Under the pieces are notes generated by a model. That model did no database searches and was not told the DNA's origin. It saw nothing but the letters and a program-made list of their open reading frames with translations. Below, piece after piece: positions 8,757-17,811 of a stretch of DNA of 64,000 bases. Position 1 is the stretch's first letter, and the number at the start of each line of letters is the position of its first letter. Both the position numbers and the translations under genes were made by a program. The stretch is from Chitinophaga dinghuensis (GTDB taxonomy: Bacteria > Bacteroidota > Bacteroidia > Chitinophagales > Chitinophagaceae): positions 310,001 to 374,000 of the forward strand of contig NZ_QLMA01000002.1 of NCBI RefSeq assembly GCF_003259435.1, given 5' to 3'.

Positions 8757-8832
8757 AACGCAAAGATCGTGAAGTTTACGTAAATAGCACAGTCTTAGGT
8801 GCTAAATGCCGCATACCAACAATCTTTGCGTT
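8757..8832. repeat. Inverted repeat/structured spacer between adk and obgE
   Basis: AACGCAAAGAT (8757-8767) is exactly complementary to ATCTTTGCGTT (8822-8832), enclosing 54 nt that contain a smaller hairpin AGCAC...GTGCT. The minus-strand transcript from adk to obgE could fold this into one extended stem with a nested hairpin. The arms carry the CGCAAAG core also seen in the tandem repeat at 20914-21480. Confidence 0.6.
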
Positions 8833-8868
8833 GTATATAAGTTGTTGAAAGCCTTTACCCGCAAGGGT

Positions 8869-9456
8869 TTATACCTTCTCCCCCAGCAGTTCGTCGATTT
8901 CTTTTGACAGAAGATCAAAGATTTCCTCTACAGTACCATCTCCTTTTACCTTCTTGAACTTGCCAAATTTCGCATAATGGTCTGCTACAGGGGCAGTTTT
9001 ATTATGATATTCTACAATACGGGCTTTTACTACATCTTCTGATGCATCGTCCGGACGATTGGATGTAAGACCACGGTTGAGCAGACGTTTAATCAGCTCT
9101 TCTTCAGGTACTTCCAGAGAAAGTACTACAGAAATAGCCGTTTTCTTCAAAGCAAGCAGTTTGTCCAGCGCTTCTGCCTGAGCAGTAGTACGTGGGAAGC
9201 CGTCAAAGATGAATCCACGGGCATCCGGATTGGCGTCCAGCTTGGAGCTGATCATACCAATTACTACCTCATCAGGTACCAGTAAACCCTGGTCCATGAA
9301 TTTTTGCGCTTCCAGACCCAAAGGAGTCTTGTTACCAATCTCATGACGAAGCAAATCGCCAGTAGACAGGTGAAGCAACCCGTATTTATCAATAATCTTA
9401 GCACTTTGAGTGCCCTTGCCGCTACCGGGAGGGCCAAATAAAATGAGATTGACCAT
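8869..9456 (-). CDS. adk: Adenylate kinase
   Basis: A 195-aa cytoplasmic enzyme interconverting ATP + AMP and 2 ADP. P-loop GPPGSGKGT lies at residues 8-16, the AMP-binding STGDLLR region at 31-37 and DGFPRT at 85-90. The lid is the short type (RLLNRGLTSNRPDD) without the four-Cys zinc knuckle. A TATATTTG -7 box lies 39 nt upstream. It is transcribed toward obgE. Confidence 0.97.
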   Translation of the reverse strand: MVNLILFGPPGSGKGTQSAKIIDKYGLLHLSTGDLLRHEIGNKTPLGLEAQKFMDQGLLVPDEVVIGMISSKLDANPDARGFIFDGFPRTTAQAEALDKLLALKKTAISVVLSLEVPEEELIKRLLNRGLTSNRPDDASEDVVKARIVEYHNKTAPVADHYAKFGKFKKVKGDGTVEEIFDLLSKEIDELLGEKV

Positions 9457-9494
9457 GTTTAATATTAATCTTACTTACTAAACTCGCAAGGTTG

Positions 9495-9502
9495 CAAATA
9501 TA
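9495..9502 (-). promoter_or_regulatory. adk promoter -7 box
   Basis: The minus strand reads TATATTTG, matching the Bacteroidota -7 consensus TAnnTTTG. No clear -33 TTTG is seen at the expected 17-19 nt spacing. Confidence 0.5.
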
Positions 9503-9732
9503 ACAAACAATTGAATGTATTGGTAACTAAAATTACGATTGATTAAAAAATTTGAAAATTTTTCAAAAAATACTAAATACATTTCAATTTCGCAGTGGAA
9601 TCACTGAATTATCTTCAATGGTATATCTTAAATTTAATAAGAAACTTCCTATTCAACAAAATCATATAATTAATATTAATAATTAGTTGATTGCCACTGG
9701 ATTTAGTCCTCCAGAATTTGTAAGTTTATAGC

Positions 9733-12714
9733 ATGATGAGACAATTACTGGTTGCTGGACTAACGGGACTCATGCTGACCGGGAGCGCGGTTCCTGTACC
9801 GCCCTCGGCGCCCACGAAAAAGAAAAACAAACGGAAAACGGAAAATGCTATTCAAATACAGGACCCTGCCACTGCATGGGCAGACAGTGTTTTTAATTCG
9901 CTCACTCCTGATGAAAGAATCGCACAGTTGATTGTAATCCGCGCCCACTCTAATCTTGGACAGGATCATATCAACGCCGTCGTTAAAGATATACAGGAAA
10001 CTAAAGTAGGTGGCGTAATCTTCTTCCAAGGGGGCCCCATCAGGGAAGCCAACCTGACCAACTATTACCAATCCATCTCCAAAGTGCCTCTCCTCGTATC
10101 TATTGACGGAGAATGGGGACTCGGTATGCGCCTGGACAGCGTCATCTCACTGCCAAGAAATATGATGCTCGGCGCCACCAGAGATACCGCACTGGCCTAC
10201 GAATACGGAAAAATCCTGGCGGAACAGTGCAAACGCATCGGCATACATGTTGACTATGCTCCCGATATGGACGTGAATAATAACCCGAATAACCCGGTTA
10301 TCAATGATCGCTCGTACGGAGAAGATAAATACCAGGTAGCCCGCTTAGGCGTTGCCACCATCAAAGGAATGCAGGACAATGGCATCATGGCCAATGCTAA
10401 ACATTTCCCCGGCCATGGCGATACCAATGTGGATTCGCACCTGGACCTGCCTACCATCAATAAAACCCGCAAACAGCTGGACTCCCTGGAACTATTTCCA
10501 TTCCGTGCCGCCATTGCAGCCGGCGTACAGTCCATCATGATCGGCCACCTCTACATTCCGGCTATAGATAATAAACCCAATACGCCTACTTCTATTTCCT
10601 ATAAAGCAGTGACCAAACTACTGCGGGAAGAACTGGGCTTTAAAGGACTGACCATCACCGATGCGCTGGAAATGAAAGGCATCGCGAAATTTTATACAAA
10701 AGGCCAGGAATCCCTGCAGTCGCTCCTCGCAGGCAACGACCTGATGATCCTTCCGTCCACTGCAAAAGGTAGTGTAGACGCCATTCGCAAAGGCATCAAA
10801 AAAGGACTGATCACCCAAAGCGAAGTGGATGAACGCGTGAAACGCGTACTCCGCGCCAAATACAATCTGGGACTGAATAAACCACAAGTAATCGATACCC
10901 GCAATATCACGGAAGATATCAATGCTAAAACAGACTCCCTGCGCAGAAGAATTGCAGAAAAAGCGATCACTTTACTGAGTAACGATGATAAACTTATTCC
11001 ATTCTCGCCTTCTGTAACTCAACAAAAAATCGCAGTAGTGGCAGTAGGAGCGGATTCCAACAACGCTTTTATTGAGGCGATAAAAGCGGCCAAACCAGGT
11101 ACAGATGCTTTTATCTTCACCGGCCGTCAAAGTGTAGATCAGATTGCTCCCATCGTTTCCAGAATTCACAGAGATTATAAAGCTGTAATTATCAGTGTAC
11201 ATAATTACAGTCGCCGTCCTGCAAATAATTTTGGATTGTCATTGGCACAGCGACTGATTATCCGTCAGTTACAACAGGAATTGCCATCTGCTACTGTCGT
11301 ATTTGGAAATCCTTACGCCATTCAATATTTCTGTGAAGCGCCGCATATCCTCGCTGCATATGAAGATGATAGCACCACCCAGAAAGTGGCTGCTGATATC
11401 CTGTTCGGTAAACTGGCTCCGGAAGGCAAACTGCCTGTAACCGTGTGTCCGTCTTATCCTTCAGGGGCTGGCGTCACCTATAAATTAAATCAGTATACTA
11501 CCTTACCAACAGCAACACCTGAGTCAGAGGGACTGAATGCGCAAACCTTGCTGAAAATAGATGCATACGCCAATGACATGATCGGCCGTGGCGCCGCTCC
11601 TGGTTGTGAAGTGCTGGCAGTGAAAAACGGGAAAGTGGTTTTCAACAGAGTATACGGTCACTACGAGTATAACCGCCGGGAACCGGTAACGCCTAAATCC
11701 ATTTACGACCTGGCTTCCGTGACGAAAGTCTGCGCTACTACCATTTCCATCATGAAACTCTATGATGAAGGCAAGTTGCAACTGGATGAAACGCTGGGTA
11801 CTTATCTTCCTTTCACACAGGGCTCTGATAAAGCGAAACTGAAAGTGCGGGATGTGCTGCTCCATCAGGCAGGTCTGGTACCTTATATTCCTTTTTATAA
11901 AGATCTCGTCAATGCTGCCGGAATACCCGACAGTACTATTTTTCATAATATTCCAGGTCCGGGATTCAATACCCGTGTAGCGGAAGGTCTTTACCTGATG
12001 GACACCTACAAGGATACGCTCTGGAGAAAAATCCTGGATAGTAAGCTGACGCCTTCTCAAGGCTATGTTTACAGCGATCTGGATTTCCTCTTCCTCGGAC
12101 GCATTGTTGAACAGCTGTCTGGCAAACCGCTGAACGATTATGTGCAGGAAACATTCTATACTCCGTTAGGATTGGAAACTACAGGGTTTCTTCCAAGAGA
12201 ACGTTTCCCTTTGTCGCAGATTGTACCGACGGAAAATGAATTTACTTACAGGAGACAACTGCTACGCGGAGATGTACATGACCCTACCGCTGCGATGTTT
12301 GGAGGAGTAGCCGGTCATGCAGGTCTGTTCTCTGACGCTCACGATTTAGGTGTGATTTTCCAAATGCTCCTGAATAAAGGCACATTCAAGGGTAAACAAT
12401 ATTTCAGACCGGAAACAGTGGATTTATTCACTGGATATAGTAGTAATATCAGTCGCCGTGGCCTTGGGTTTGATAAAACAGAGAAAAACAATGCCAGCCG
12501 TACAGAACCTTATCCTTCCAGATATGCTACAGGTGCTGTATTCGGTCATACTGGATTCACAGGTACTTGCGTTTGGGCGGACCCGTCAACAGGATTGGCC
12601 TTCATTTTCCTCAGCAATCGCGTTTATCCTAACGGTGGCGCCAATACGAAGTTATCTGTATTGAATACAAGAGGAAAGATGATGGATACTTTTTATGAAG
12701 CCATGATGAAATAA
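9733..12714 (+). CDS. GH3 beta-N-acetylhexosaminidase fused to a serine beta-lactamase-like domain
   Basis: 993 aa. Signal peptide, then a GH3 N-terminal barrel with the NagZ-type motif KHFPGHGDTNVDSH (K223-H236) and catalytic Asp in ITDALEMKG (D310). A GH3 C-terminal domain follows (about 410-590), then a class C beta-lactamase/transpeptidase-like domain with SVTK (S662-K665), YSD (Y780-D782) and HTG (939-941). The GH3 half should cleave GlcNAc linkages in peptidoglycan fragments; the second half could act on muropeptides, esters or beta-lactams. Such fusions are known in Bacteroidota. The usual YxN reads YSD here. It is a monocistronic unit ending in a strong terminator. Confidence 0.92.
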   Translation: MMRQLLVAGLTGLMLTGSAVPVPPSAPTKKKNKRKTENAIQIQDPATAWADSVFNSLTPDERIAQLIVIRAHSNLGQDHINAVVKDIQETKVGGVIFFQGGPIREANLTNYYQSISKVPLLVSIDGEWGLGMRLDSVISLPRNMMLGATRDTALAYEYGKILAEQCKRIGIHVDYAPDMDVNNNPNNPVINDRSYGEDKYQVARLGVATIKGMQDNGIMANAKHFPGHGDTNVDSHLDLPTINKTRKQLDSLELFPFRAAIAAGVQSIMIGHLYIPAIDNKPNTPTSISYKAVTKLLREELGFKGLTITDALEMKGIAKFYTKGQESLQSLLAGNDLMILPSTAKGSVDAIRKGIKKGLITQSEVDERVKRVLRAKYNLGLNKPQVIDTRNITEDINAKTDSLRRRIAEKAITLLSNDDKLIPFSPSVTQQKIAVVAVGADSNNAFIEAIKAAKPGTDAFIFTGRQSVDQIAPIVSRIHRDYKAVIISVHNYSRRPANNFGLSLAQRLIIRQLQQELPSATVVFGNPYAIQYFCEAPHILAAYEDDSTTQKVAADILFGKLAPEGKLPVTVCPSYPSGAGVTYKLNQYTTLPTATPESEGLNAQTLLKIDAYANDMIGRGAAPGCEVLAVKNGKVVFNRVYGHYEYNRREPVTPKSIYDLASVTKVCATTISIMKLYDEGKLQLDETLGTYLPFTQGSDKAKLKVRDVLLHQAGLVPYIPFYKDLVNAAGIPDSTIFHNIPGPGFNTRVAEGLYLMDTYKDTLWRKILDSKLTPSQGYVYSDLDFLFLGRIVEQLSGKPLNDYVQETFYTPLGLETTGFLPRERFPLSQIVPTENEFTYRRQLLRGDVHDPTAAMFGGVAGHAGLFSDAHDLGVIFQMLLNKGTFKGKQYFRPETVDLFTGYSSNISRRGLGFDKTEKNNASRTEPYPSRYATGAVFGHTGFTGTCVWADPSTGLAFIFLSNRVYPNGGANTKLSVLNTRGKMMDTFYEAMMK

Positions 12715-12741
12715 GTAGCTTGTTATAAATATGTTGTAGGG

Positions 12742-12772
12742 AGACGGCCACCACGGCCGTCTTCTTTTTTTT
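12742..12772 (+). terminator. Terminator after GH3/beta-lactamase gene
   Basis: AGACGGCC (12742-12749) pairs with GGCCGTCT (12755-12762) around ACCAC, followed by TCTTTTTTTT. Confidence 0.9.
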
Positions 12773-12840
12773 CACCTGGCGCCGATTCATGCAATGACCC
12801 TTCACCGGCAACCGTTATTTTTATAGATAAACCGAATGCT

Positions 12841-13785
12841 ATGAGAAGGGTTTTTTATTTATCCCTGTTGATCCTTTTTCCATTATCTCTTTCTGCTCAA
12901 AATTATTACTACCTCCTCGCTGAGGGGGACTCCCTTCTGAAAGCCGGGAACTATAAGCTGGCAGCAGAGAAAATGGACACTGCCTATCGAATGGGCACCG
13001 GAAGAATGACAGATCAGGATTTTCTCCAGTTTGCGAGGTGTACGATGAAGACTGGAGACCTTGAAAAAGCCTATTTGTTATTACAGGCGAGCATCAACTT
13101 CGGATATACAAATATGCAAAACCTCGAGAAAGTGGCGGAGCTGCAACCACTCCGAAACGATTCTGCTAAATGGGCCAATATTCGCAGACAGGTCGTGGAT
13201 AAACGCAGAGATATTGAATCCTGGTGGGACAAACCATTGAAAATAAAATTGGATAGTATCTATGATGCGTACAAACATTTAGCCGTGATGGCCGATTCCA
13301 TCAAAAGAAAAGAGGGCTTGCAATCTCCCCAAATAGCCGCTATAGAAAGGCAGGTAAAAAAAGATGATAGCGTCTATATGAAAACGATCATCGAAATTTT
13401 ATCTGATGCTGCTTTTGTCGCGCATTATCCTTCCGTAGAGCGAATAGGGAAGAAGGGAAATGAGCTGGTATGGATGCTTTTACAGCGAGCAGATTATCAA
13501 ACCCAGCAAAAGTATTGGCCGGAGATGGCCGTATTTACTTATTTTAATAAATCCGAAGAACCCAACCTGGCAAAGCTTTCGGATGAAATGTGTGTACATA
13601 TCGGACAAAAGCAGCATTATGGTTGTTTATTCGTTCCCGTTCCTGGCTCCACGAATGAATTCCAGTTCCTCGACATTGAAGATGTGGAACATGTGAATGA
13701 ACGTCGTAATAGCAAAGGATTGCCGCCGCTGGAGCTGTTTGCCAGAAAGTATAATATCCGCCTGCCGGCAGGATTTAAGCCATAA
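12841..13785 (+). CDS. Exported TPR plus DUF6624-like protein
   Basis: 314 aa. A signal peptide ends LSLSAQ, so Gln would be the mature N-terminus. Residues 25-110 are TPR-like helices (LLKAGNYKLAAEKMDTAYRM; FGYTNMQNLEKVAELQPLR). The C-terminal half carries the DUF6624 pattern: repeated QADYQTQQKYWP-type helices, IGQKQHYGCLFVP, then the closing VEHVNERRNSKGLPPLELFA. No enzyme function is known for DUF6624. The gene lies after a terminator and ends in a bidirectional terminator shared with the convergent gene. Confidence 0.8.
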   Translation: MRRVFYLSLLILFPLSLSAQNYYYLLAEGDSLLKAGNYKLAAEKMDTAYRMGTGRMTDQDFLQFARCTMKTGDLEKAYLLLQASINFGYTNMQNLEKVAELQPLRNDSAKWANIRRQVVDKRRDIESWWDKPLKIKLDSIYDAYKHLAVMADSIKRKEGLQSPQIAAIERQVKKDDSVYMKTIIEILSDAAFVAHYPSVERIGKKGNELVWMLLQRADYQTQQKYWPEMAVFTYFNKSEEPNLAKLSDEMCVHIGQKQHYGCLFVPVPGSTNEFQFLDIEDVEHVNERRNSKGLPPLELFARKYNIRLPAGFKP

Positions 13786-13803
13786 CTATTTTACCATAAA
13801 AAC

Positions 13804-13829
13804 GGGCTGACCAATCAATTGGTCAGCCC
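13804..13829. terminator. Bidirectional terminator
   Basis: A 12-bp perfect stem, GGGCTGACCAAT (13804-13815) with ATTGGTCAGCCC (13818-13829) and 2-nt spacer, lies between convergent genes with A-rich sequence before it and T-rich after it. Confidence 0.85.
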
Positions 13830-13857
13830 ATTCACTTTTTATCTGTAAAAGCCATTA

Positions 13858-14298
13858 CTACTCTACAGATACATTTCTGTTAACAACGGTGGATGTGTGG
13901 ATTCCCACAGTTTTCTCCATTACTTTGTTTTTACCACTTCTGATTTCGAAGGAGTAGTTGCCATCTTCCAGGGATTCCAGATTATAGCTGCCTACGTATT
14001 TAGCAGTTGCAGGTAATATTTCTCTGAGAAGGGTATAATTGTTCTTGTCTTTGATGTAGAGTGTCAGCTTCTCATTTTCAGGATTGTTCACAGACAATCT
14101 GAAGAGCAGTGCATTTTGATTTTGTTGTGCCAGTTCCATATTAACGGTTGCTTTTGGATTACCGTTTTCAGGAGCGACGCTAGCAATGTTTACTTTGTTG
14201 AAAGCGAAGTCGTTATCTTGGGCCATCGCGGTAAATGTGCTAAACAAAATAGCCACTGTTAAGATCAATCTCACTTTCGGAGCTAAAACAAGTTTCAT
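13858..14298 (-). CDS. Small exported protein, unknown function
   Basis: 146 aa with signal peptide ending FTAMAQ (Gln as mature residue 1). The mature chain is predicted as a small all-beta domain: ATVNMELAQQNQNALLFRLSV, LTLYIKDKNNYTLL, GNYSFEIRSGKNKV, TVGIHT. The pattern (extension of a strand, a short GNYSFEI edge) resembles small Ig-like or carboxypeptidase-regulatory folds in a general way. I recognise no named family. It is monocistronic, ending in the bidirectional terminator. Confidence 0.75.
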   Translation of the reverse strand: MKLVLAPKVRLILTVAILFSTFTAMAQDNDFAFNKVNIASVAPENGNPKATVNMELAQQNQNALLFRLSVNNPENEKLTLYIKDKNNYTLLREILPATAKYVGSYNLESLEDGNYSFEIRSGKNKVMEKTVGIHTSTVVNRNVSVE

Positions 14299-14477
14299 GA
14301 CATTAATTTTTTAATGTTTTGTGCTTTAAATAGGGCAGTATTAGCTAATACAATGGTGCCGTTTAACTTTTCGATGCAAAGATCTGAAGCCTGCGTTAAG
14401 GCAATATTAAGCAGCTGTTAAAATAATGTGAGAAAATTGAAGCGATTGTCGATTTCTGTCCTAATTTCGCATCGTTT

Positions 14478-15521
14478 ATGGAAACAGTTCAATTGAAGAA
14501 TAATCGCCCTGTGGCCATATGGTTATATATAGGCGTGGGCATGCTGATTGTGCAGGTACTCTTGGGAGGAATTACCCGACTGACAGGTTCTGGATTGTCT
14601 ATTACAGAATGGCAGCCATTATTGGGCGCCTTTCCGCCAATGAATGAAGAGGCCTGGCAACGTGCTTTTGATGGATATAAAGAGATTGCACAGTATAAAC
14701 TGGTAAATAATCACTTCACAATCTCTGATTTCAAAGCCATTTATTTCTGGGAATGGTTCCACCGTGATTGGGCAAGGCTCATGGGCGTGGTATTTATTAT
14801 CCCATTTATATATTTTATTGCCAAAAAGAAGATTGATCAGAGTATGATCAATCCCATGCTGATACTTTTTGCATTAGGTGGGCTTCAAGGAGCTATTGGC
14901 TGGATCATGGTAATGAGCGGCCTGAATAATGAAGATATCCGTGTAAACCATATTCGTCTGGCGATTCACTTTATTTCTGCACTGGTATTATTATGTTACG
15001 TATTCTGGTTTGCGCTCCGCCTCAGCGTGAAGCAGCAACAAATATTATATGTTCCAGGTCTGCGCAAGCTGAATGGCTGGCTGCTGGGCTTACTGGTAGT
15101 ACAATTGATCTACGGCGCTTTCATGGCAGGACTGCATGCTGCACTGAATGCCAATACCTGGCCAGATATCAATGGCGCATGGGTGCCTACCGGCATGTTC
15201 TCCAGTGGTAATTTCTTCCACGATATTTTCCATAATCCAATTACCATTCAATTTATTCACCGCGGTCTTGCCTACCTGATAACTATACTGGTAGCAATCT
15301 GGTGGCTAAAATCAGCAAAAGTTCCCGCACACACCGCCCTGCATGGTATTCGTTACCTGCCTTTGGTGCTGGTATTATTGCAGGTGCTGCTGGGTGTGCT
15401 GACGCTGTTGAATAGCCAGGTGAACATTCCAATTTCCTTCGCAATTTTGCATCAGGGCGTTGGTATGTTGCTGCTGCTATCCCTCGTTTGGACCTATTTC
15501 CTGAGCAGAGGAAAAGCATAA
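14478..15521 (+). CDS. ctaA: Heme A synthase (COX15/CtaA family)
   Basis: 347-aa integral membrane protein with eight predicted helices in two repeated halves. Conserved features include LGGITRLTGSGLSITEWQP at the first loop, EWFHRDWARLMG, NHIRLAIHF and QFIHRGLAY; the histidines bind heme. It oxidises heme O to heme A for cytochrome c/quinol oxidases. No ctaB or cox genes are in the window. The start ATG follows a TAATTTCG element. A hairpin ends the transcript before the patatin gene. Confidence 0.95.
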   Translation: METVQLKNNRPVAIWLYIGVGMLIVQVLLGGITRLTGSGLSITEWQPLLGAFPPMNEEAWQRAFDGYKEIAQYKLVNNHFTISDFKAIYFWEWFHRDWARLMGVVFIIPFIYFIAKKKIDQSMINPMLILFALGGLQGAIGWIMVMSGLNNEDIRVNHIRLAIHFISALVLLCYVFWFALRLSVKQQQILYVPGLRKLNGWLLGLLVVQLIYGAFMAGLHAALNANTWPDINGAWVPTGMFSSGNFFHDIFHNPITIQFIHRGLAYLITILVAIWWLKSAKVPAHTALHGIRYLPLVLVLLQVLLGVLTLLNSQVNIPISFAILHQGVGMLLLLSLVWTYFLSRGKA

Positions 15522-15531
15522 TCATGAATGA

Positions 15532-15565
15532 AATACGGATGGATGATTGCAAATCCGTATTTTTA
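15532..15565 (+). terminator. Terminator after ctaA
   Basis: AATACGGAT (15532-15540) pairs with ATCCGTATT (15553-15561), 12-nt loop, followed by TTTATTT. Confidence 0.75.
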
Positions 15566-15582
15566 TTTGTAATTATCGTCTG

Positions 15583-17811
15583 ATGAAGTTGAAGTTATTA
15601 CTTATAAAGACATACTATTCGTTCCCTATTCAGCTGCTGCTCCTGCATTTCAGGAAGTATCAGATATTGCTGGTTTTCTGGGTAATCCTCTTTAGCACCA
15701 TTAATGGAGGATTTGCCAAAGTATTCGGCGGCGATGCCCTGTTCCTGGCGCCGGAATACTTAGGAAAAGTGAACTTTTATAGCACTGCCATTCTTGGAAT
15801 GGCGACCGGCACATTTATTATGAGCTGGCATATAACCACCTTCATTCTACATACCAGCCGGTTTAAATTCCTGGCTACCACCTCTCAGCCTTTCTTCCGC
15901 TATTGCCTGAATAATTCCATTATTCCGCTCACTTTCCTGTTCTGTGTACTTGTCCGCGGATGGGAATATCAGCGTTATGAACAACTCAGTACCATTCCGG
16001 AAATATTATTGCTGGGAGAAGGCTATATCAGTGGCGTACTCTTTATCATTTTCTTCTCCTTCTTCTATTTCTTTAATGCAGATAAAAATATAGGCAGAAG
16101 ATTAGAGCGGAGATTCGGTAACCCCCGTCAATTCCTGCGTACTATTCTGAAACCTACGCAGGAGCCAGATGAAAACGCATTACCCGTTAATAACTATTTT
16201 TCTACTCCCTGGAAGGTACGCCGGGCACGGAAAGTGGATCATTATAATAAGCATTACCTGGACTCCATCCTGAAACAACACCACTTTGCCGCAATGATTA
16301 CCGTCGGATGCGCGCTGATTGTTATGTTGGTCTTAGCCAGTATGATGGACCACCCTATATTTCGTATTCCAGCAGGGGCCAGCGTATTAGTATTTTTCGC
16401 ATTCCTGATTGGAGTGGCCGGAGCATTTTCTTATATGCTGCAAACCTGGTCTATCCCCATTTTACTGGTACTTCTTTATGGGCTGAACTGGTTAGTAGAA
16501 CATGATATTGTAGATAACAGAAATAAGGCCTATGGCCTGAATTATAGGGAGAAGCAAGGGCGTCCGGAATATAGTCCTCAAGCCTTACAGCAGTTCTTTA
16601 CCAAAGAAAGAGCCGATGGCGATAAACAATTCACCCTGGAAGTGCTAAAGAAATGGAGGGCGAAATTCCCTGCAAATCAAAATCCGCCACTGATTGTAAT
16701 GAACTTCAGTGGGGGAGGAAGCCGCTCTGCCACCTGGACAATCAACGTTTTACAACGGCTGGATAGTCTCCTCCACGGGCAACTTATGCCACATACCGTA
16801 CTTATGACGGGCGCCTCCGGCGGTATGATGGGCGCTACTTATTTCCGGGAATTATACTATCAGCAAACCCTCGGAAAGCCAATTCGTTTAACCGATTCCA
16901 TTTATGCAGAGCGTGTCTCCAAAGATTTGCTCAACCCCGTATTTACGGCAATGGCGGTGAATGATTTTATTGCCCCCGTCTGGAGTTTTAAAATAGGCGC
17001 TAATCACTATGCAAAAGACCGTGGTTATGCCTTTGAAATGCAACTGAATCAGAATACAGACTATGTGTTGAATAAAAGTATCCGGGATTATCGTATTCCG
17101 GAACTGAATGCGATAATCCCTATGCTGATCTGGAACGCTACTATCAATGCGGATGGACGTCGGTTAATCATTTCTCCTTTGCCTGTAAGTTATCTCTGCG
17201 CGCCACAATATAAATATCCTACCCGCCAGGTCAGAGACGTGGATGGGGTGGACTTCTCACAATATTTTGCCCGTCAGGATGCATTGGATTTACGTATCAC
17301 CAGTGCCATCCGGATGTGTGCCACATTCCCTTATGTATTGCCCAATGCGTTTCTGCCCAGCAATCCCATTGTGGATGTAATGGATGCCGGTATCAGGGAT
17401 AACTTCGGCCAGCAGACTACCTTACGCTATCTGTATACCTTTCGGGAATGGATAAACGAAAATACTTCCGGCGTGATTTACTTACAGCTGCGAGATACCC
17501 GCAAAAATGATATCACACCGATTAAGAAAACCAAAGATCTGGGCGATCTGGTTTTTGAGCCGCTGTTTACAATGCAGCAGCACTGGTCCGCTATGCAGGA
17601 CTTCGATCAGGATGATCTGGTGAACTATATGGAAGGTTATTTCCCGAATAAATTCCATCGGGTAATTTTTCAGTATGTACCACAACGACAGGATAAGGCC
17701 GCGGCTTTGTCATGGCACCTGACGTCCAGGGAAAAACTGGATATCGCGGACGCCATAGAAAATCCTGCCAATCAGTCGGCGCTCGACTTTGTCGTGAAAC
17801 TTATGAAGTAA
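15583..17811 (+). CDS. Membrane-anchored patatin-like phospholipase
   Basis: 742 aa from ATG 15583; an upstream ATG at 15547 would fall inside the ctaA terminator. The N-terminal third has about five to six membrane helices. The C-terminal half is a patatin domain: oxyanion loop SGGGSRSATW, nucleophile motif GASGG with Ser412, and the catalytic Asp in DAG at 601-603. Patatins hydrolyse acyl esters of phospholipids or lipids. The membrane domain suggests the lipase head is held at the inner membrane. No cyclic-nucleotide synthase or other CBASS gene adjoins it, so a phage-defence role is not indicated. It is tail-to-tail with the next gene with no gap. Confidence 0.88.
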   Translation: MKLKLLLIKTYYSFPIQLLLLHFRKYQILLVFWVILFSTINGGFAKVFGGDALFLAPEYLGKVNFYSTAILGMATGTFIMSWHITTFILHTSRFKFLATTSQPFFRYCLNNSIIPLTFLFCVLVRGWEYQRYEQLSTIPEILLLGEGYISGVLFIIFFSFFYFFNADKNIGRRLERRFGNPRQFLRTILKPTQEPDENALPVNNYFSTPWKVRRARKVDHYNKHYLDSILKQHHFAAMITVGCALIVMLVLASMMDHPIFRIPAGASVLVFFAFLIGVAGAFSYMLQTWSIPILLVLLYGLNWLVEHDIVDNRNKAYGLNYREKQGRPEYSPQALQQFFTKERADGDKQFTLEVLKKWRAKFPANQNPPLIVMNFSGGGSRSATWTINVLQRLDSLLHGQLMPHTVLMTGASGGMMGATYFRELYYQQTLGKPIRLTDSIYAERVSKDLLNPVFTAMAVNDFIAPVWSFKIGANHYAKDRGYAFEMQLNQNTDYVLNKSIRDYRIPELNAIIPMLIWNATINADGRRLIISPLPVSYLCAPQYKYPTRQVRDVDGVDFSQYFARQDALDLRITSAIRMCATFPYVLPNAFLPSNPIVDVMDAGIRDNFGQQTTLRYLYTFREWINENTSGVIYLQLRDTRKNDITPIKKTKDLGDLVFEPLFTMQQHWSAMQDFDQDDLVNYMEGYFPNKFHRVIFQYVPQRQDKAAALSWHLTSREKLDIADAIENPANQSALDFVVKLMK

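Noticed and set aside
15583..17811. Patatin as a CBASS (CapV-like) effector
   Set aside because: The N-terminal multi-helix membrane domain and lack of a cyclic nucleotide synthase or E1/E2-like genes nearby argue against it.
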